From assembly GCA_000402755.1 (NCBI GenBank), contig AQSD01000013.1, positions 1 to 18,043 on the forward strand: 18,043 nucleotides of DNA, in the 5' to 3' direction. This DNA is from Fidelibacterota bacterium SCGC AAA160-B08 (lineage in GTDB: Bacteria; Fidelibacterota; Marinisomatia; Marinisomatales; Marinisomataceae). The notes beneath the pieces were generated by a model that saw only the letters and a list, made by a program, of their open reading frames with translations, was not told where the DNA came from and made no database searches. This document shows, piece by piece, positions 1 to 8,287 of the stretch (the stretch's first letter is position 1; every line of letters starts with the position of its first letter). Made by a program: the position numbers and the translations under genes.

Positions 1-109
1 TGAAGAAGTAGTAGAAGAAGTAGCTGTTGAAACTCCTGCTGAAGAAGTAGTAGAAGAAGTAGCTGTTGAAACTCCTGCTGAAGAAGTAGTAGAAAAAGAG
101 GAAAAATAA
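1..109 (+). CDS. nusA: C-terminal tail of an upstream protein, probably NusA (5' partial)
   Basis: An open frame enters from the left edge (first full codon at 2) and ends at TAA 107-109. It encodes only an acidic Glu/Val/Ala tail made of a 13-residue unit (EEVVEEVAVETPA) twice and a partial third copy, finishing in EKEEK. No catalytic or folded domain is visible. The identity is inferred from position: nusA normally lies directly upstream of infB, and NusA proteins of several phyla carry variable acidic C-terminal extensions. The stop lies 3 bp before the infB ATG, so co-transcription and translational coupling are likely. Another protein with an acidic tail cannot be excluded from the 36 codons seen. 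Confidence 0.55.
   Translation, partial: EEVVEEVAVETPAEEVVEEVAVETPAEEVVEKEEK
2..94 (+). repeat. 39-bp in-frame tandem repeat, 2.4 copies
   Basis: Positions 2-40 and 41-79 are identical 39-bp units, and 80-94 repeats the first 15 bp before the sequence diverges. The unit is a multiple of three and encodes 13 acidic residues, so copy-number change would lengthen or shorten the tail without shifting the frame. Perfect identity at synonymous positions points to recent duplication. The array may extend left of the window. Confidence 0.9.
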
Positions 110-112
110 TAC

Positions 113-2464
113 ATGGCCGATTCTATTAGAATTTTTCAGTTAGCAAAAGAACTGAATATATCTCACAATGATATCGTTGATTTTCTAAAATCTAAGGATA
201 TATCTGTAACGAGTCATATGTCTCCAATTGATGGAAAGACACAACAAGTTGTTTATACTGAATTTGCTAAAGATAGACAATCAGCAGAGAGAGATAGAAA
301 AGAGCAGGTTAGAAAAGAAATTCACGACTCAAAAGTAGTCATGGAAACAAAATCTGTTAAAAAATTCCAAATTTTATCAGTTCAAGAACAAAGAGAGCAA
401 GATAAGGCAAAAAAAGCTCAAGCCAAAAAAGTAACAGAAGTTAGATCGGTTACAGAGCCTGAGACAAAAAAAGTTGTTCAAATTGTAGAGCCAAAAAAGA
501 AATTAAGAAAAATTACATTAAGAGAATCAGCTCCTGTTGAAGATAAGAAAGAAGTTAAAAAGAATAAGGAAGCAATAAAGAAAGATACTTCTGCAGCAAA
601 AAGACTTAAAAAGACATTAGCTTCTATGGATGCTAGCTCAAAAAAGAAATCCTATAAGAAAAGTAAGAAAGATTCAGATAGTAATTTAGGTGATACGCCA
701 AGGTCAGTAGAGTTAGCAGAATATGCTAGTATTGATGAAATTGCAAAAGTATTAGATGTAAGTACTAGTGAAGTAATCGGAAAATGCTTGCAACTAGGAG
801 TTTTAGCTACGGTAAATCAAAGGTTGGCATGGGATGTTATTGAGTTAATTGCTGGCGAATACGATGTTGAGTTAAATAAATACGAAGAAGTTGTAGATGA
901 TTTATTCGTAATGGCTCATACAGAACAAGAATTAGTAGGTGCAACAAATCGTGCACCTGTTGTAACAATCATGGGTCATGTAGATCATGGTAAAACATCT
1001 ATCTTGGACTATATAAGAGAAACGAAGGTAGCTGAAGGTGAGTCAGGTGGTATTACTCAACGAGTTGGAGCTTATCAGGTTGATCATAACGGTAATATAA
1101 TTACCTTTTTAGATACACCTGGACATGAAGCATTTACTGCAATGAGAGCAAGAGGAGCACAATCAACTGATATTGTGATTCTTGTTGTTGCTGCGGATGA
1201 CAGTGTTATGCCTCAGACTTTAGAAGCTATTAATCATGCAAAAGCAGCAGAAGTGCCAATTATTGTTGCAATCAATAAAATTGATAAAACTGGAGCTAAT
1301 CCAGATACCGTAAAAAGAGAATTATCAGAGAAAGATGTACTAGTTGAAGATTGGGGTGGTAAAATCCAATCTGTAAATACATCTGCTATAACAGGCGAAG
1401 GTATTGATGCGCTAATGGAAGCCATCCTATTGGAGTCTGAAGTCTTAGATTTAAAAGCAAATTCTACTATAGAATGCAAAGGAACTGTAATTGACTCTAG
1501 GTTAGATAAAGGTCTAGGTGCAATAGCTACAGTATTAATTCAAAAAGGAACTTTGAATATAGGAACTCTGTTTATTTGTAATAATTACCCAGGAAAAGTT
1601 CGTGCAATTATGAATGAAAGAGGCGAACGTATTAAGACTGCAGGACCTTCAGATGCTGTACAAATTCTTGGATTTGATCAGGTTCCACAATCAGGAGATA
1701 TTTTTGCGGAAGTATCTAACGAATCTGACCTAAAGAAAATTGCAAATGAACGACAAAGAATTAAGAGAGAGATTGATTTACAGATGGTTCAGAAGACATC
1801 ATTAGATAGTATTTCTGCTCAAATCAAAGAAGGCGATATTAATAATTTAAATATTATTATTAAGGCAGATTCTGATGGGTCTATTGAAGCTCTTATACAG
1901 AGTTTAGAAAAAATTAATAACGATGAAGTCGGAGTAGATATTGTACACAGAGGAGTAGGTAATGTTACTGAATCTGATGTATTGCTTGCTCAGGCATCTA
2001 AGGCTGTTGTAATAGGCTTTGGTGTTCAAGTACCATCTAACACAAGATTGCTGGCAAATCAAAGCAATGTTGAGATTAGAGCTTATAATATCATCTATCA
2101 GGTTGTTGAAGATGTTAAATTGGCTGTTGAAGGCCTACTGAGACCTGATCTTGTAGAAGAGATTTTAGGAGAAGCTGTCGTTAAAGAATCATTTAAGATT
2201 CCAAAGATTGGTTTTATTGCCGGTTCTCAAGTTGAGAGCGGTAAAATTACTAGAGACTCTTTTACTAGGCTTATAAGGGAAGATGAAGAATTGATATCAA
2301 AAGGAAAGATAGTGTCCTTAAAACGTTTCAAAGATGACGTAGCTAGCGTCGACTCAGGACTGGAATGTGGAATTGCAATTGAAGGTGTTAAAAAGTATTT
2401 TCCTGGAGATAGAATCGTAGCATATAAAATAAACGAGATTAAAAGAAAACTATCAGACAGTTGA
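113..2464 (+). CDS. infB: Translation initiation factor IF-2
   Basis: IF2 is the GTPase that brings initiator fMet-tRNA to the 30S subunit and promotes subunit joining. The 783 residues show an N-terminal IF2_N helix bundle (about 3-55), a long Lys/Glu-rich linker (about 56-195), a second IF2_N-like segment (about 200-255) and then the GTPase. G motifs are GHVDHGKT (288-295), DTPGH (334-338), NKID (388-391) and SAITG (about 424-428); the switch sequence GGITQ is at 312-316. Domains II, III and the tRNA-binding C-domain fill the rest. Length is typical of bacterial IF2. An AGAGGA stretch about 10 bp before the ATG supports the start. The stop overlaps the rbfA start by 4 bp (TTGA). Confidence 0.97.
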   Translation: MADSIRIFQLAKELNISHNDIVDFLKSKDISVTSHMSPIDGKTQQVVYTEFAKDRQSAERDRKEQVRKEIHDSKVVMETKSVKKFQILSVQEQREQDKAKKAQAKKVTEVRSVTEPETKKVVQIVEPKKKLRKITLRESAPVEDKKEVKKNKEAIKKDTSAAKRLKKTLASMDASSKKKSYKKSKKDSDSNLGDTPRSVELAEYASIDEIAKVLDVSTSEVIGKCLQLGVLATVNQRLAWDVIELIAGEYDVELNKYEEVVDDLFVMAHTEQELVGATNRAPVVTIMGHVDHGKTSILDYIRETKVAEGESGGITQRVGAYQVDHNGNIITFLDTPGHEAFTAMRARGAQSTDIVILVVAADDSVMPQTLEAINHAKAAEVPIIVAINKIDKTGANPDTVKRELSEKDVLVEDWGGKIQSVNTSAITGEGIDALMEAILLESEVLDLKANSTIECKGTVIDSRLDKGLGAIATVLIQKGTLNIGTLFICNNYPGKVRAIMNERGERIKTAGPSDAVQILGFDQVPQSGDIFAEVSNESDLKKIANERQRIKREIDLQMVQKTSLDSISAQIKEGDINNLNIIIKADSDGSIEALIQSLEKINNDEVGVDIVHRGVGNVTESDVLLAQASKAVVIGFGVQVPSNTRLLANQSNVEIRAYNIIYQVVEDVKLAVEGLLRPDLVEEILGEAVVKESFKIPKIGFIAGSQVESGKITRDSFTRLIREDEELISKGKIVSLKRFKDDVASVDSGLECGIAIEGVKKYFPGDRIVAYKINEIKRKLSDS

Positions 2465-2808
2465 ATACTAAACCATACTCAAGATCAGAGCGTGTCGAAC
2501 AGGAAGTTTTAAAAACTATTAATCAAATTTTATCAAAAGATTTAGATTTGAGAAAATATGGTTTTTTAACATTTTCATCGGTTAAAATGACTTCAGATTT
2601 AAAGCATGCAAGTTTATTTTATAGTATTATCAACCCCACAAAAGATTTAAAAATTATCAACAAAGAGTTAAATAAGTTAGTTCCTACATTCAGAAAATAT
2701 CTATCGATGTCTTTAAAACTGAGATCTACACCTACTTTGAGATTTATCTATGATGACTCTTTTGAACAGTTTCAAAAAATTAATGAGTTAATCAAAAAAA
2801 TTGATTAG
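2461..2808 (+). CDS. rbfA: Ribosome-binding factor A
   Basis: RbfA is a small KH-like protein that binds the 30S subunit during late 16S rRNA maturation and is needed for 5'-end processing and cold adaptation. The 115 residues fit the family: N-terminal RSERVEQEVLKTINQIL helix, the strand around TFSSVKMTSDLKHASLFYSI, and the C-terminal signature STPTLRFIYDDS. The start is TTG at 2461, inside the infB stop (TTGA overlap). No ATG lies upstream in a usable place and the protein begins as expected, so this unusual start is favoured. No strong Shine-Dalgarno is seen, so translation probably depends on ribosomes finishing infB. truB follows after 2 bp. Confidence 0.93.
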   Translation: MNTKPYSRSERVEQEVLKTINQILSKDLDLRKYGFLTFSSVKMTSDLKHASLFYSIINPTKDLKIINKELNKLVPTFRKYLSMSLKLRSTPTLRFIYDDSFEQFQKINELIKKID

Positions 2809-2810
2809 TT

Positions 2811-3452
2811 ATGATATATAATATATACAAACCTAAAGACTTTTCTTCTTTCGGCGTTGTAAAGCAAGTCAAAAGAATTACACGTGAAAAAGTAGGGCAT
2901 TCTGGTACTCTAGACCCATTCGCTGATGGCGTTCTGGTGCTTGGTATTGGAAAATCAACTAAAAAGTTATCAGATATCATCCAATACGACAAAACTTATG
3001 AAGGCGTAATAAAGCTAGGCGAAAAAACAGACACAAAAGATTTAACAGGAACGATTGTAGAGGAAAAAGAAGTACCTGAGATTGACAGTATTGACTTTAG
3101 CGATATATCAAAATCATTTTTAGGTGTTCAGATGCAAGAAACTCCTATGTATTCAGCGAGGAAGGTAAATGGGGTAAGACTTTATAAGCTGGCTAGAAAG
3201 AATATTTCAGTAAAAAGAAATCCTAAACAAATTGAAATCAAACACTTGGAATGTACTGCTATGGATAAGAGTACATTGCATATTAAGGTTGAATGCTCTT
3301 CTGGAACTTATATAAGGGTTTTGGCGGAGGATATAGCAAAAAAGATTAATACTATAGGCCATTTGATAAAATTGACACGTACAACAGTAGGATCTTTCTC
3401 ATTAGATGATTCATTGACGGTAGAAAGGTTTGAAGAAGTATGGAAGTCTTAA
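2811..3452 (+). CDS. truB: tRNA pseudouridine(55) synthase, short form
   Basis: TruB converts U55 in the T-arm of tRNAs to pseudouridine. The catalytic loop GHSGTLDPFADGVL is present, with the nucleophilic Asp at residue 35, followed by the KTYEG segment and the C-terminal GTYIRVLAEDIA motif. At 213 residues it is much shorter than the roughly 310-residue E. coli enzyme. The catalytic domain is complete, but there is no C-terminal PUA/TruB_C extension; the frame ends soon after LTRTTVGSF. Such compact forms occur in several phyla, so this looks natural rather than truncated. It starts 2 bp after rbfA, and its last 13 bp overlap ribF. Confidence 0.95.
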   Translation: MIYNIYKPKDFSSFGVVKQVKRITREKVGHSGTLDPFADGVLVLGIGKSTKKLSDIIQYDKTYEGVIKLGEKTDTKDLTGTIVEEKEVPEIDSIDFSDISKSFLGVQMQETPMYSARKVNGVRLYKLARKNISVKRNPKQIEIKHLECTAMDKSTLHIKVECSSGTYIRVLAEDIAKKINTIGHLIKLTRTTVGSFSLDDSLTVERFEEVWKS

Positions 3453-4390
3453 GATCAATTGAGGATATGCAGCCATTAGAATCTTCTGTCATCACTGTTG
3501 GAAATTATGATGGGATACATCTAGGTCATCAAGACGTCCTTAATCATATCGTAAAAATTGCTAAAAAAGAGTCAATTCCTTCATGTCTAATTACTTTTGA
3601 TCCAAATCCAGCTTATATACTGTCAAATAACAGCAAACCAATGAACTTGCAGGATATTGACTCAAAGCTTGAAATGCTCGAACAGATAGGTATTGATAAA
3701 GTACTTGTTATTCCTTTTACGTTAGAATTTTCACATATGTCTGCTGAAGATTTTTCAGAAAATATTATTAAAAAACTATTTAATCCTAAGTTGATTTCGG
3801 TGGGAGAAAATCATTATTTCGGATTTAAGAAAAGAGGTGATTTGGCTTTTTTAACTGAATTTTGTAATCAAAATAATATTGAGCTACATACTCCCGAAAT
3901 TAGAACGCTAAATGATAAGCCTATTTCAAGTACGTTAACAAGAGGGTTAATACGTGATGGGATTTTAGATGAAGTGCCGTCATTATTAGGTAAATTTTAT
4001 GGTTTTAATGTATTGGCAGTACATGGCTCAAATAGGGGAAAATCAATGAATTATCCTACTGCAAATTTTATACCCCTAAGTGAATATCAGATGATTCCAG
4101 AAGGTGGCGTATATCTTTCAAAGGTGTTCTTAGACGGAGAAGAGTACTTTGGAATGACTAATATTGGATATAGACCAACTTTTAATGAAAAAAAATTTGT
4201 TATGGAAGTTCACATTTTATCTGATAAATTCAGCGACTTATACGATAAAAGATTTTATATAGAATTTTTAAACAAAATTCGAAATGAAATAAAGTTTGAA
4301 AGTAAAGAAGACTTAATCAAACAGATTGAAAACGATAAGGAAGTATGTATTAAATTGATAGATTCTTTTAAGGAGAAATATGAAGTATAG
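3440..4390 (+). CDS. ribF: Bifunctional riboflavin kinase / FMN adenylyltransferase
   Basis: RibF phosphorylates riboflavin to FMN and adenylylates FMN to FAD. The N-terminal nucleotidyltransferase domain (about 15-180) carries GNYDGIHLGH at 21-30, a variant of the usual G-x-FDG-x-H-x-GH, and SSTLTR at 163-168. The C-terminal flavokinase domain (about 185-310) has RGKSMNYPTANF, with the YPTAN motif at 205-209, and NIGYRPTF at 241-248. The 316-residue length is normal. The ATG lies inside the truB 3' end (13-bp overlap), preceded by GAAG-type purines. The 3' end overlaps rpsO by 11 bp and holds that gene's ribosome-binding site. Confidence 0.96.
   Translation: MEVLRSIEDMQPLESSVITVGNYDGIHLGHQDVLNHIVKIAKKESIPSCLITFDPNPAYILSNNSKPMNLQDIDSKLEMLEQIGIDKVLVIPFTLEFSHMSAEDFSENIIKKLFNPKLISVGENHYFGFKKRGDLAFLTEFCNQNNIELHTPEIRTLNDKPISSTLTRGLIRDGILDEVPSLLGKFYGFNVLAVHGSNRGKSMNYPTANFIPLSEYQMIPEGGVYLSKVFLDGEEYFGMTNIGYRPTFNEKKFVMEVHILSDKFSDLYDKRFYIEFLNKIRNEIKFESKEDLIKQIENDKEVCIKLIDSFKEKYEV
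4370..4375 (+). promoter_or_regulatory. Shine-Dalgarno site for rpsO inside ribF
   Basis: AAGGAG lies 4 bp before the rpsO ATG, inside the last codons of ribF. It is one of the clearest Shine-Dalgarno sites in the window, where several genes have none. It fixes the rpsO start and fits the high translation expected for a ribosomal protein. Confidence 0.8.
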
Positions 4391-4649
4391 TAAAGAAACA
4401 AGTAAGATTATTCAGGACGCAGGTATTGATGCTAGTAACGTTGGTAGTAGTGAAGCGCAAATTGCACTTCTTACAGACCGTATTAGATTACTAACAGAGC
4501 ATGTAAAGTTACATAAAAAAGATGTTCACTCACGACATGGCTTAGTTAAGCTTGTATCACAAAGAAAAAAACAATTGAAGTATTTAAGAAAAACAAAAAC
4601 AGATAGTTATGATGAGTTACTCATTAAGCTATCAATAAGAGGATTATAA
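4380..4649 (+). CDS. rpsO: 30S ribosomal protein S15
   Basis: S15 is a primary 16S rRNA-binding protein of the 30S platform and contributes to a bridge with the 50S subunit. The 89 residues match the universal length, with the family hallmarks GSSEAQIALLTDRI, LTEHVKLHKKDVHSRHGL and VSQRKKQLKYLRK. The start overlaps ribF by 11 bp and has its own strong Shine-Dalgarno. pnp begins 10 bp after the stop, the conserved rpsO-pnp pairing, but the short gap leaves no room for the intergenic RNase III hairpin or terminator known from E. coli. Autoregulation by S15 binding to its own leader, known in other bacteria, cannot be judged here. Confidence 0.97.
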   Translation: MKYSKETSKIIQDAGIDASNVGSSEAQIALLTDRIRLLTEHVKLHKKDVHSRHGLVKLVSQRKKQLKYLRKTKTDSYDELLIKLSIRGL

Positions 4650-4659
4650 AAAAGACAAT

Positions 4660-6735
4660 ATGATAAAAGTAGAAAAAAATATAGCCGGCCGACTATTAAA
4701 GATTGAATCAGGCCAAATAGCAAGACAAGCGGGCGGATCCGTATTCATTACTTATGGAGACACTGCAATACTTGCAGCAGTATGTTGTTCAGCTGAACCG
4801 AGAGAAGGTTTAAACTTTCTTCCGATGCAGGTTGAATACAGAGAAAAACATTATGCGGGAGGAAAAATACCCGGAGGTTTCTTTAAGAGAGAGGCGAAAC
4901 CAACAGATGCTGAAGTTTTAGTTTCACGTTTGACAGATCGTCCAATTAGACCTTTAATTCCTAAGAATTATAGAAATGATTTACAAATCATGTTAACCAC
5001 AATGTCTTATGATGGTGTAAATACACCTGATGTAGTAGCAGCGATTGGTGCTTCTGCAGCATTGTTGTTGTCTCCAGTACCATTTGACGGTCCAATAGCG
5101 TCTGTTAAAGTGGGATTAGTTGATGGAGAGTATGTTTTAAATCCTACACTAGAACAAATGGAGTCATCTGATTTAGACTTAATGGTAACTGGTAAAAAAG
5201 ATAAAATTTGTATGATTGAAGGTGGTTCTAACTTTGTACCTGAAAAAACAATTTTAGAAGCATTAGACATTGCAATGGAAGGTATTAATGACATTGTTGA
5301 TCTTCAAATGGAATTTTCAGAACATTTTGATAATTCATATGAGATGGTTGACAATACAGTAATAACTGACGAAGTAATCAAGTCTCTTGAAGATTCATTC
5401 TCAGGTAAGGTTGAAAAATTACTTGATATGGACTCTAAGAAAGCAATGGATGTTGCATACAACGAAATTGTAAAAGAAGCTTCGACTCCACATAAAGAAG
5501 ATGAAAAAATGTATTCTGAAGTAAAAGAATATGTTAAAACTATGTTTAAAAATGCAGTTAGAAAAACTGTATTAGAGAAAAAAGTTAGAGTTGATGGTAG
5601 AGGATTAGATGATATTAGAGCAATTAGTATTGTTCCATCATTATTGCCTCGAGTTCATGGATCTGCATTGTTTACTAGGGGTGAAACGCAAGCAATTGCT
5701 GCGCTTACTTTAGGTAATGCTAGAGATGAACAGATTATCGATTCGATGGCAAGTGATTATAAAAAATCATTTATGCTACACTATAATTTCCCTCCTTACT
5801 GTGTAGGAGAAACCGGAAGAATTGGTTTCACTAACAGAAGAGAGATTGGCCATGGTCATTTAGCAGAAAGATCGCTAAAACCTATATTGCCTTCATCTGA
5901 AGAATTTCCATACACAATACGTGTTGTGTCAGAAATTACAGAATCAAACGGATCCTCTTCTATGGCATCAGTTTGTGGTGGCTCATTAGCTATGATGAAC
6001 GCAGGAGTGCCTATCAAAGAACATGTTGCTGGTATTGCAATGGGATTAATCACTGACGGTGAAAATCATGCAGTATTAAGTGATATCTTAGGAACTGAAG
6101 ATTTCTATGGAGATATGGATTTTAAAGTTGCTGGAACTAAAGATGGTATTAGTGCCATCCAATTAGACTTAAAAGTTCCTGGACTACCAATGGAAATTTT
6201 GTCTATGGCGTTAGAGCAAGCAAACAAAGGAAGATTGCATATTCTAGATGAAATGAATAAAGCAATAAGTACTCCGAATGCATTGTCTCAATATGCACCA
6301 CAGATCGAATCTTTCAAGATTGATAAAGAGAAAATTGGAGCCCTTATTGGTCCAGGTGGAAAAAACATTAAAGCAATTCAAGAAAGAGCTGAATGTGTTA
6401 TCAATATTGAAGACGATGGAACTGTTAGTGTGTCAGCAGCAGATAGAGCAGCGCTTGATAATGCTATTAGCCAAGTTAAAGCAGTTACCGAAGATCCTAA
6501 AGTTGGAACTATTTTTGACGGTAAAGTTACAAAGCTAATGGAATTTGGTGCTTTTGTAGAATTTGCTCCAGGACGTGAAGGTTTAGTACATATTTCTCAA
6601 TTAGCTTGGGAACGAGTTAATAAAGTGAGTGATATGTTATCAGTAGGAGATCCTGTAAAGATCAAATTATTTGAAATTGATAAACAGGGTCGTTTAAACT
6701 TTAGTATGAAATTACTAATGGATAAACCTGAGTAA
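4660..6735 (+). CDS. pnp: Polyribonucleotide nucleotidyltransferase (PNPase)
   Basis: PNPase is a trimeric phosphorolytic 3'-5' exoribonuclease that degrades mRNA and can add tails. The 691 residues contain two RNase PH domains (about 10-140 and 310-540) with an alpha-helical region between. The second core carries GGSLAMMNAGVP and GTEDFYGDMDFKVAGT near residues 480-492, which includes the conserved acidic metal-binding residues. A KH domain with the GPGG loop follows (about 555-610), then an S1 domain (about 613-685; GRVxx-type strand, EFGAFVEF, GLVHISQL). Length is normal. No good Shine-Dalgarno lies just before the ATG, so coupling to rpsO is plausible. ald follows after 34 bp. Confidence 0.98.
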   Translation: MIKVEKNIAGRLLKIESGQIARQAGGSVFITYGDTAILAAVCCSAEPREGLNFLPMQVEYREKHYAGGKIPGGFFKREAKPTDAEVLVSRLTDRPIRPLIPKNYRNDLQIMLTTMSYDGVNTPDVVAAIGASAALLLSPVPFDGPIASVKVGLVDGEYVLNPTLEQMESSDLDLMVTGKKDKICMIEGGSNFVPEKTILEALDIAMEGINDIVDLQMEFSEHFDNSYEMVDNTVITDEVIKSLEDSFSGKVEKLLDMDSKKAMDVAYNEIVKEASTPHKEDEKMYSEVKEYVKTMFKNAVRKTVLEKKVRVDGRGLDDIRAISIVPSLLPRVHGSALFTRGETQAIAALTLGNARDEQIIDSMASDYKKSFMLHYNFPPYCVGETGRIGFTNRREIGHGHLAERSLKPILPSSEEFPYTIRVVSEITESNGSSSMASVCGGSLAMMNAGVPIKEHVAGIAMGLITDGENHAVLSDILGTEDFYGDMDFKVAGTKDGISAIQLDLKVPGLPMEILSMALEQANKGRLHILDEMNKAISTPNALSQYAPQIESFKIDKEKIGALIGPGGKNIKAIQERAECVINIEDDGTVSVSAADRAALDNAISQVKAVTEDPKVGTIFDGKVTKLMEFGAFVEFAPGREGLVHISQLAWERVNKVSDMLSVGDPVKIKLFEIDKQGRLNFSMKLLMDKPE

Positions 6736-6769
6736 TTAAAAATACTTAACTATAGATAAAAAAAATATC

Positions 6770-7870
6770 ATGAAAATTGGCGTTCCAAAAGAGATTATTT
6801 CTCAGGAGTATCGTGTATCGATCAATCCTGAGACTGCAAAACTTCTAATCGAAAGTTCTCATCAGCTCTTCATTCAAAAAAATGCAGGAGCTGATAGCGG
6901 CTATACCGACGAAGAGTATGCTAATCTTGGTTGTACTATATTAGATAATGCTACAGATGTTTTTCATCAATCTGATTTAATTGTAAAAGTAAAAGAACCT
7001 TCTTTGGACGAAGTAGATCTAATGAAAAGTAAGATGCTCTTCACATATCTTCATTTGAGTTCATCAAAAGTTTTAACAGAAAAATTACTAGCATGCAATG
7101 TTACAGCGCTTGCGTATGAAACTGTTGTGATTAATAATGAAACTCCAATGTTAAAACCTATGAGTGAAATTGCAGGTAGATTATCTCTTTTAGACTCTAT
7201 TGAGCTTCTGAAAAAGAGTAAAGGAGGTAAAGGAAAGTTAATATCTGGAACCTCTCTATCAGATCCAGCAAATGTATTAATTATTGGCGCCGGTATTGTT
7301 GGTGTGAATGCGATGCAAATGAGTTTAGGGTTAGGTGCCAATACAACAATTTTGGATATTAATAATGAATTATTATCAAAAATAAAAACCCAGTATCCGG
7401 CTGTGAACATAGGAACCTCCTCTAAACAGCTTATTGAAGGGTTGCTTCCAATAGCAGACGTTGTTATTGGTGCAGTGTTAACTCCCGGAGCTAAACCACC
7501 CACAGTGGTAACTAGAGAAATGCTTAGTTTGATGCAAGCTAAGAGCATTTTATCGGATGTCGCTATTGATCAAGGTGGTTGTTTTGAAACATCTAAACCG
7601 ACAACACATAGCGAACCTACATATGAAATTGATGGTGTTATTCACTATTGTGTTAAAAATATACCATCTGCAGTACCATTTACTGCTACAAATGCTTTAA
7701 ATGAGGCTACAAAGCCGTTTATAGCCAGATTAGCAAGTAAGGGGATAGAAGGATTGAAATCAAATAATAACCTTCTTATGGCCTTAAATACGCATGATGG
7801 TTATTTGGTAAACAAAGAAGTGGCTGATGCTCACGATTTAAAGTATTCCGATCCAAGTAGTATTCTTTAA
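6770..7870 (+). CDS. ald: Alanine dehydrogenase
   Basis: Ald interconverts L-alanine and pyruvate plus ammonia with NAD(H). The 366 residues match the family (about 370). Visible signatures are the N-terminal GVPKE...EYRV with Arg15, the substrate Lys in IVKVKEP (residue 75), the catalytic His in FTYLHL (residue 95), the Rossmann motif GAGIVGVNA, and SDVAIDQGGCFETSKPTTH with the catalytic Asp. The later motif reads NIPSAVPFTATNAL, where characterised Ald proteins usually have Arg or Lys in place of Phe (AVPRTST-type). It is probably the last gene of the infB-pnp run. The 34-bp gap before it is A-rich and shows no Shine-Dalgarno. A related transhydrogenase alpha subunit is less likely at this length. 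Confidence 0.93.
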   Translation: MKIGVPKEIISQEYRVSINPETAKLLIESSHQLFIQKNAGADSGYTDEEYANLGCTILDNATDVFHQSDLIVKVKEPSLDEVDLMKSKMLFTYLHLSSSKVLTEKLLACNVTALAYETVVINNETPMLKPMSEIAGRLSLLDSIELLKKSKGGKGKLISGTSLSDPANVLIIGAGIVGVNAMQMSLGLGANTTILDINNELLSKIKTQYPAVNIGTSSKQLIEGLLPIADVVIGAVLTPGAKPPTVVTREMLSLMQAKSILSDVAIDQGGCFETSKPTTHSEPTYEIDGVIHYCVKNIPSAVPFTATNALNEATKPFIARLASKGIEGLKSNNNLLMALNTHDGYLVNKEVADAHDLKYSDPSSIL

Positions 7871-7909
7871 ATATTAGCATTAAAGAATAACTTTAATATC
7901 TTGTTTTTA
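7862..7909 (+). terminator. Overlapping alternative hairpins after ald; possible weak terminator
   Basis: Two mutually exclusive stems share the segment 7879-7888. Stem A pairs ATTCTTTA (7862-7869, covering the ald stop) with TAAAGAAT (7881-7888). Stem B pairs ATTAAAG (7879-7885) with CTTTAAT (7891-7897) and is followed by a T-rich stretch to 7909. Both stems are almost purely A/U, so they are weak. They could act as a leaky terminator, or could be chance in AT-rich DNA. Confidence 0.3.
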
Positions 7910-7935
7910 TCTACAAAAAATAATAACCTAAAGTG

Positions 7936-8283
7936 ATGCTTGAATCAAAAACAAAGCTATATTATAGTATTAAAGAAGTAAGTGAACTTACCACGCTTAA
8001 ACCTTATGTCTTAAGATATTGGGAGTCAGAATTTCCATCATTAAAACCTTCAAAAAATAAGGCAGGTAATAGAACTTATAGGGAAAACGATATTAATGTA
8101 ATACTTCAAATAAAGGCATTGCTCTATAATAAAAAATTTACGATTAAAGGTGCAATAGAGGAGATGAAGGGCGGTTCTAAGTCTCAACATCTTGGAGCGA
8201 GTATCAGTGATGGTGATATATCGGTTCTTAAAGAAATTCGAAATGAATTAAAAAACATCTTAAACGAACTAAATAGGCATTAA
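7936..8283 (+). CDS. MerR-family transcriptional regulator
   Basis: This is a 115-residue DNA-binding protein with an N-terminal MerR winged-helix domain (about 8-75): YYSIKEVSELTTLKPYVLRYWE, then FPSLKPSKNKAGNRTYRENDINVI. The Lys/Arg-rich wing with AGNRTYR resembles the MerR proteins often found near ihfA or housekeeping genes, not the metal-responsive ones. The C-terminal half is a short helix (KEIRNELKNILNEL) that may dimerise; no Cys metal ligands or effector domain are seen, so no inducer can be proposed. A GTG at 7933 immediately precedes the ATG at 7936; the ATG is preferred. The gene ends 4 bp before the next, so the two probably share a transcript. Confidence 0.88.
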   Translation: MLESKTKLYYSIKEVSELTTLKPYVLRYWESEFPSLKPSKNKAGNRTYRENDINVILQIKALLYNKKFTIKGAIEEMKGGSKSQHLGASISDGDISVLKEIRNELKNILNELNRH

Positions 8284-8287
8284 TTTT

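Noticed and set aside
6278..6538. 86-codon plus-strand frame inside pnp
   Set aside because: It is a +1-type shadow of the KH/S1 region; PNPase reads through without interruption.
7051..7548. 165-codon open frame antisense to ald
   Set aside because: It lies wholly inside ald, whose motifs are unmistakable; its translation shows no domain and looks like a shadow frame.
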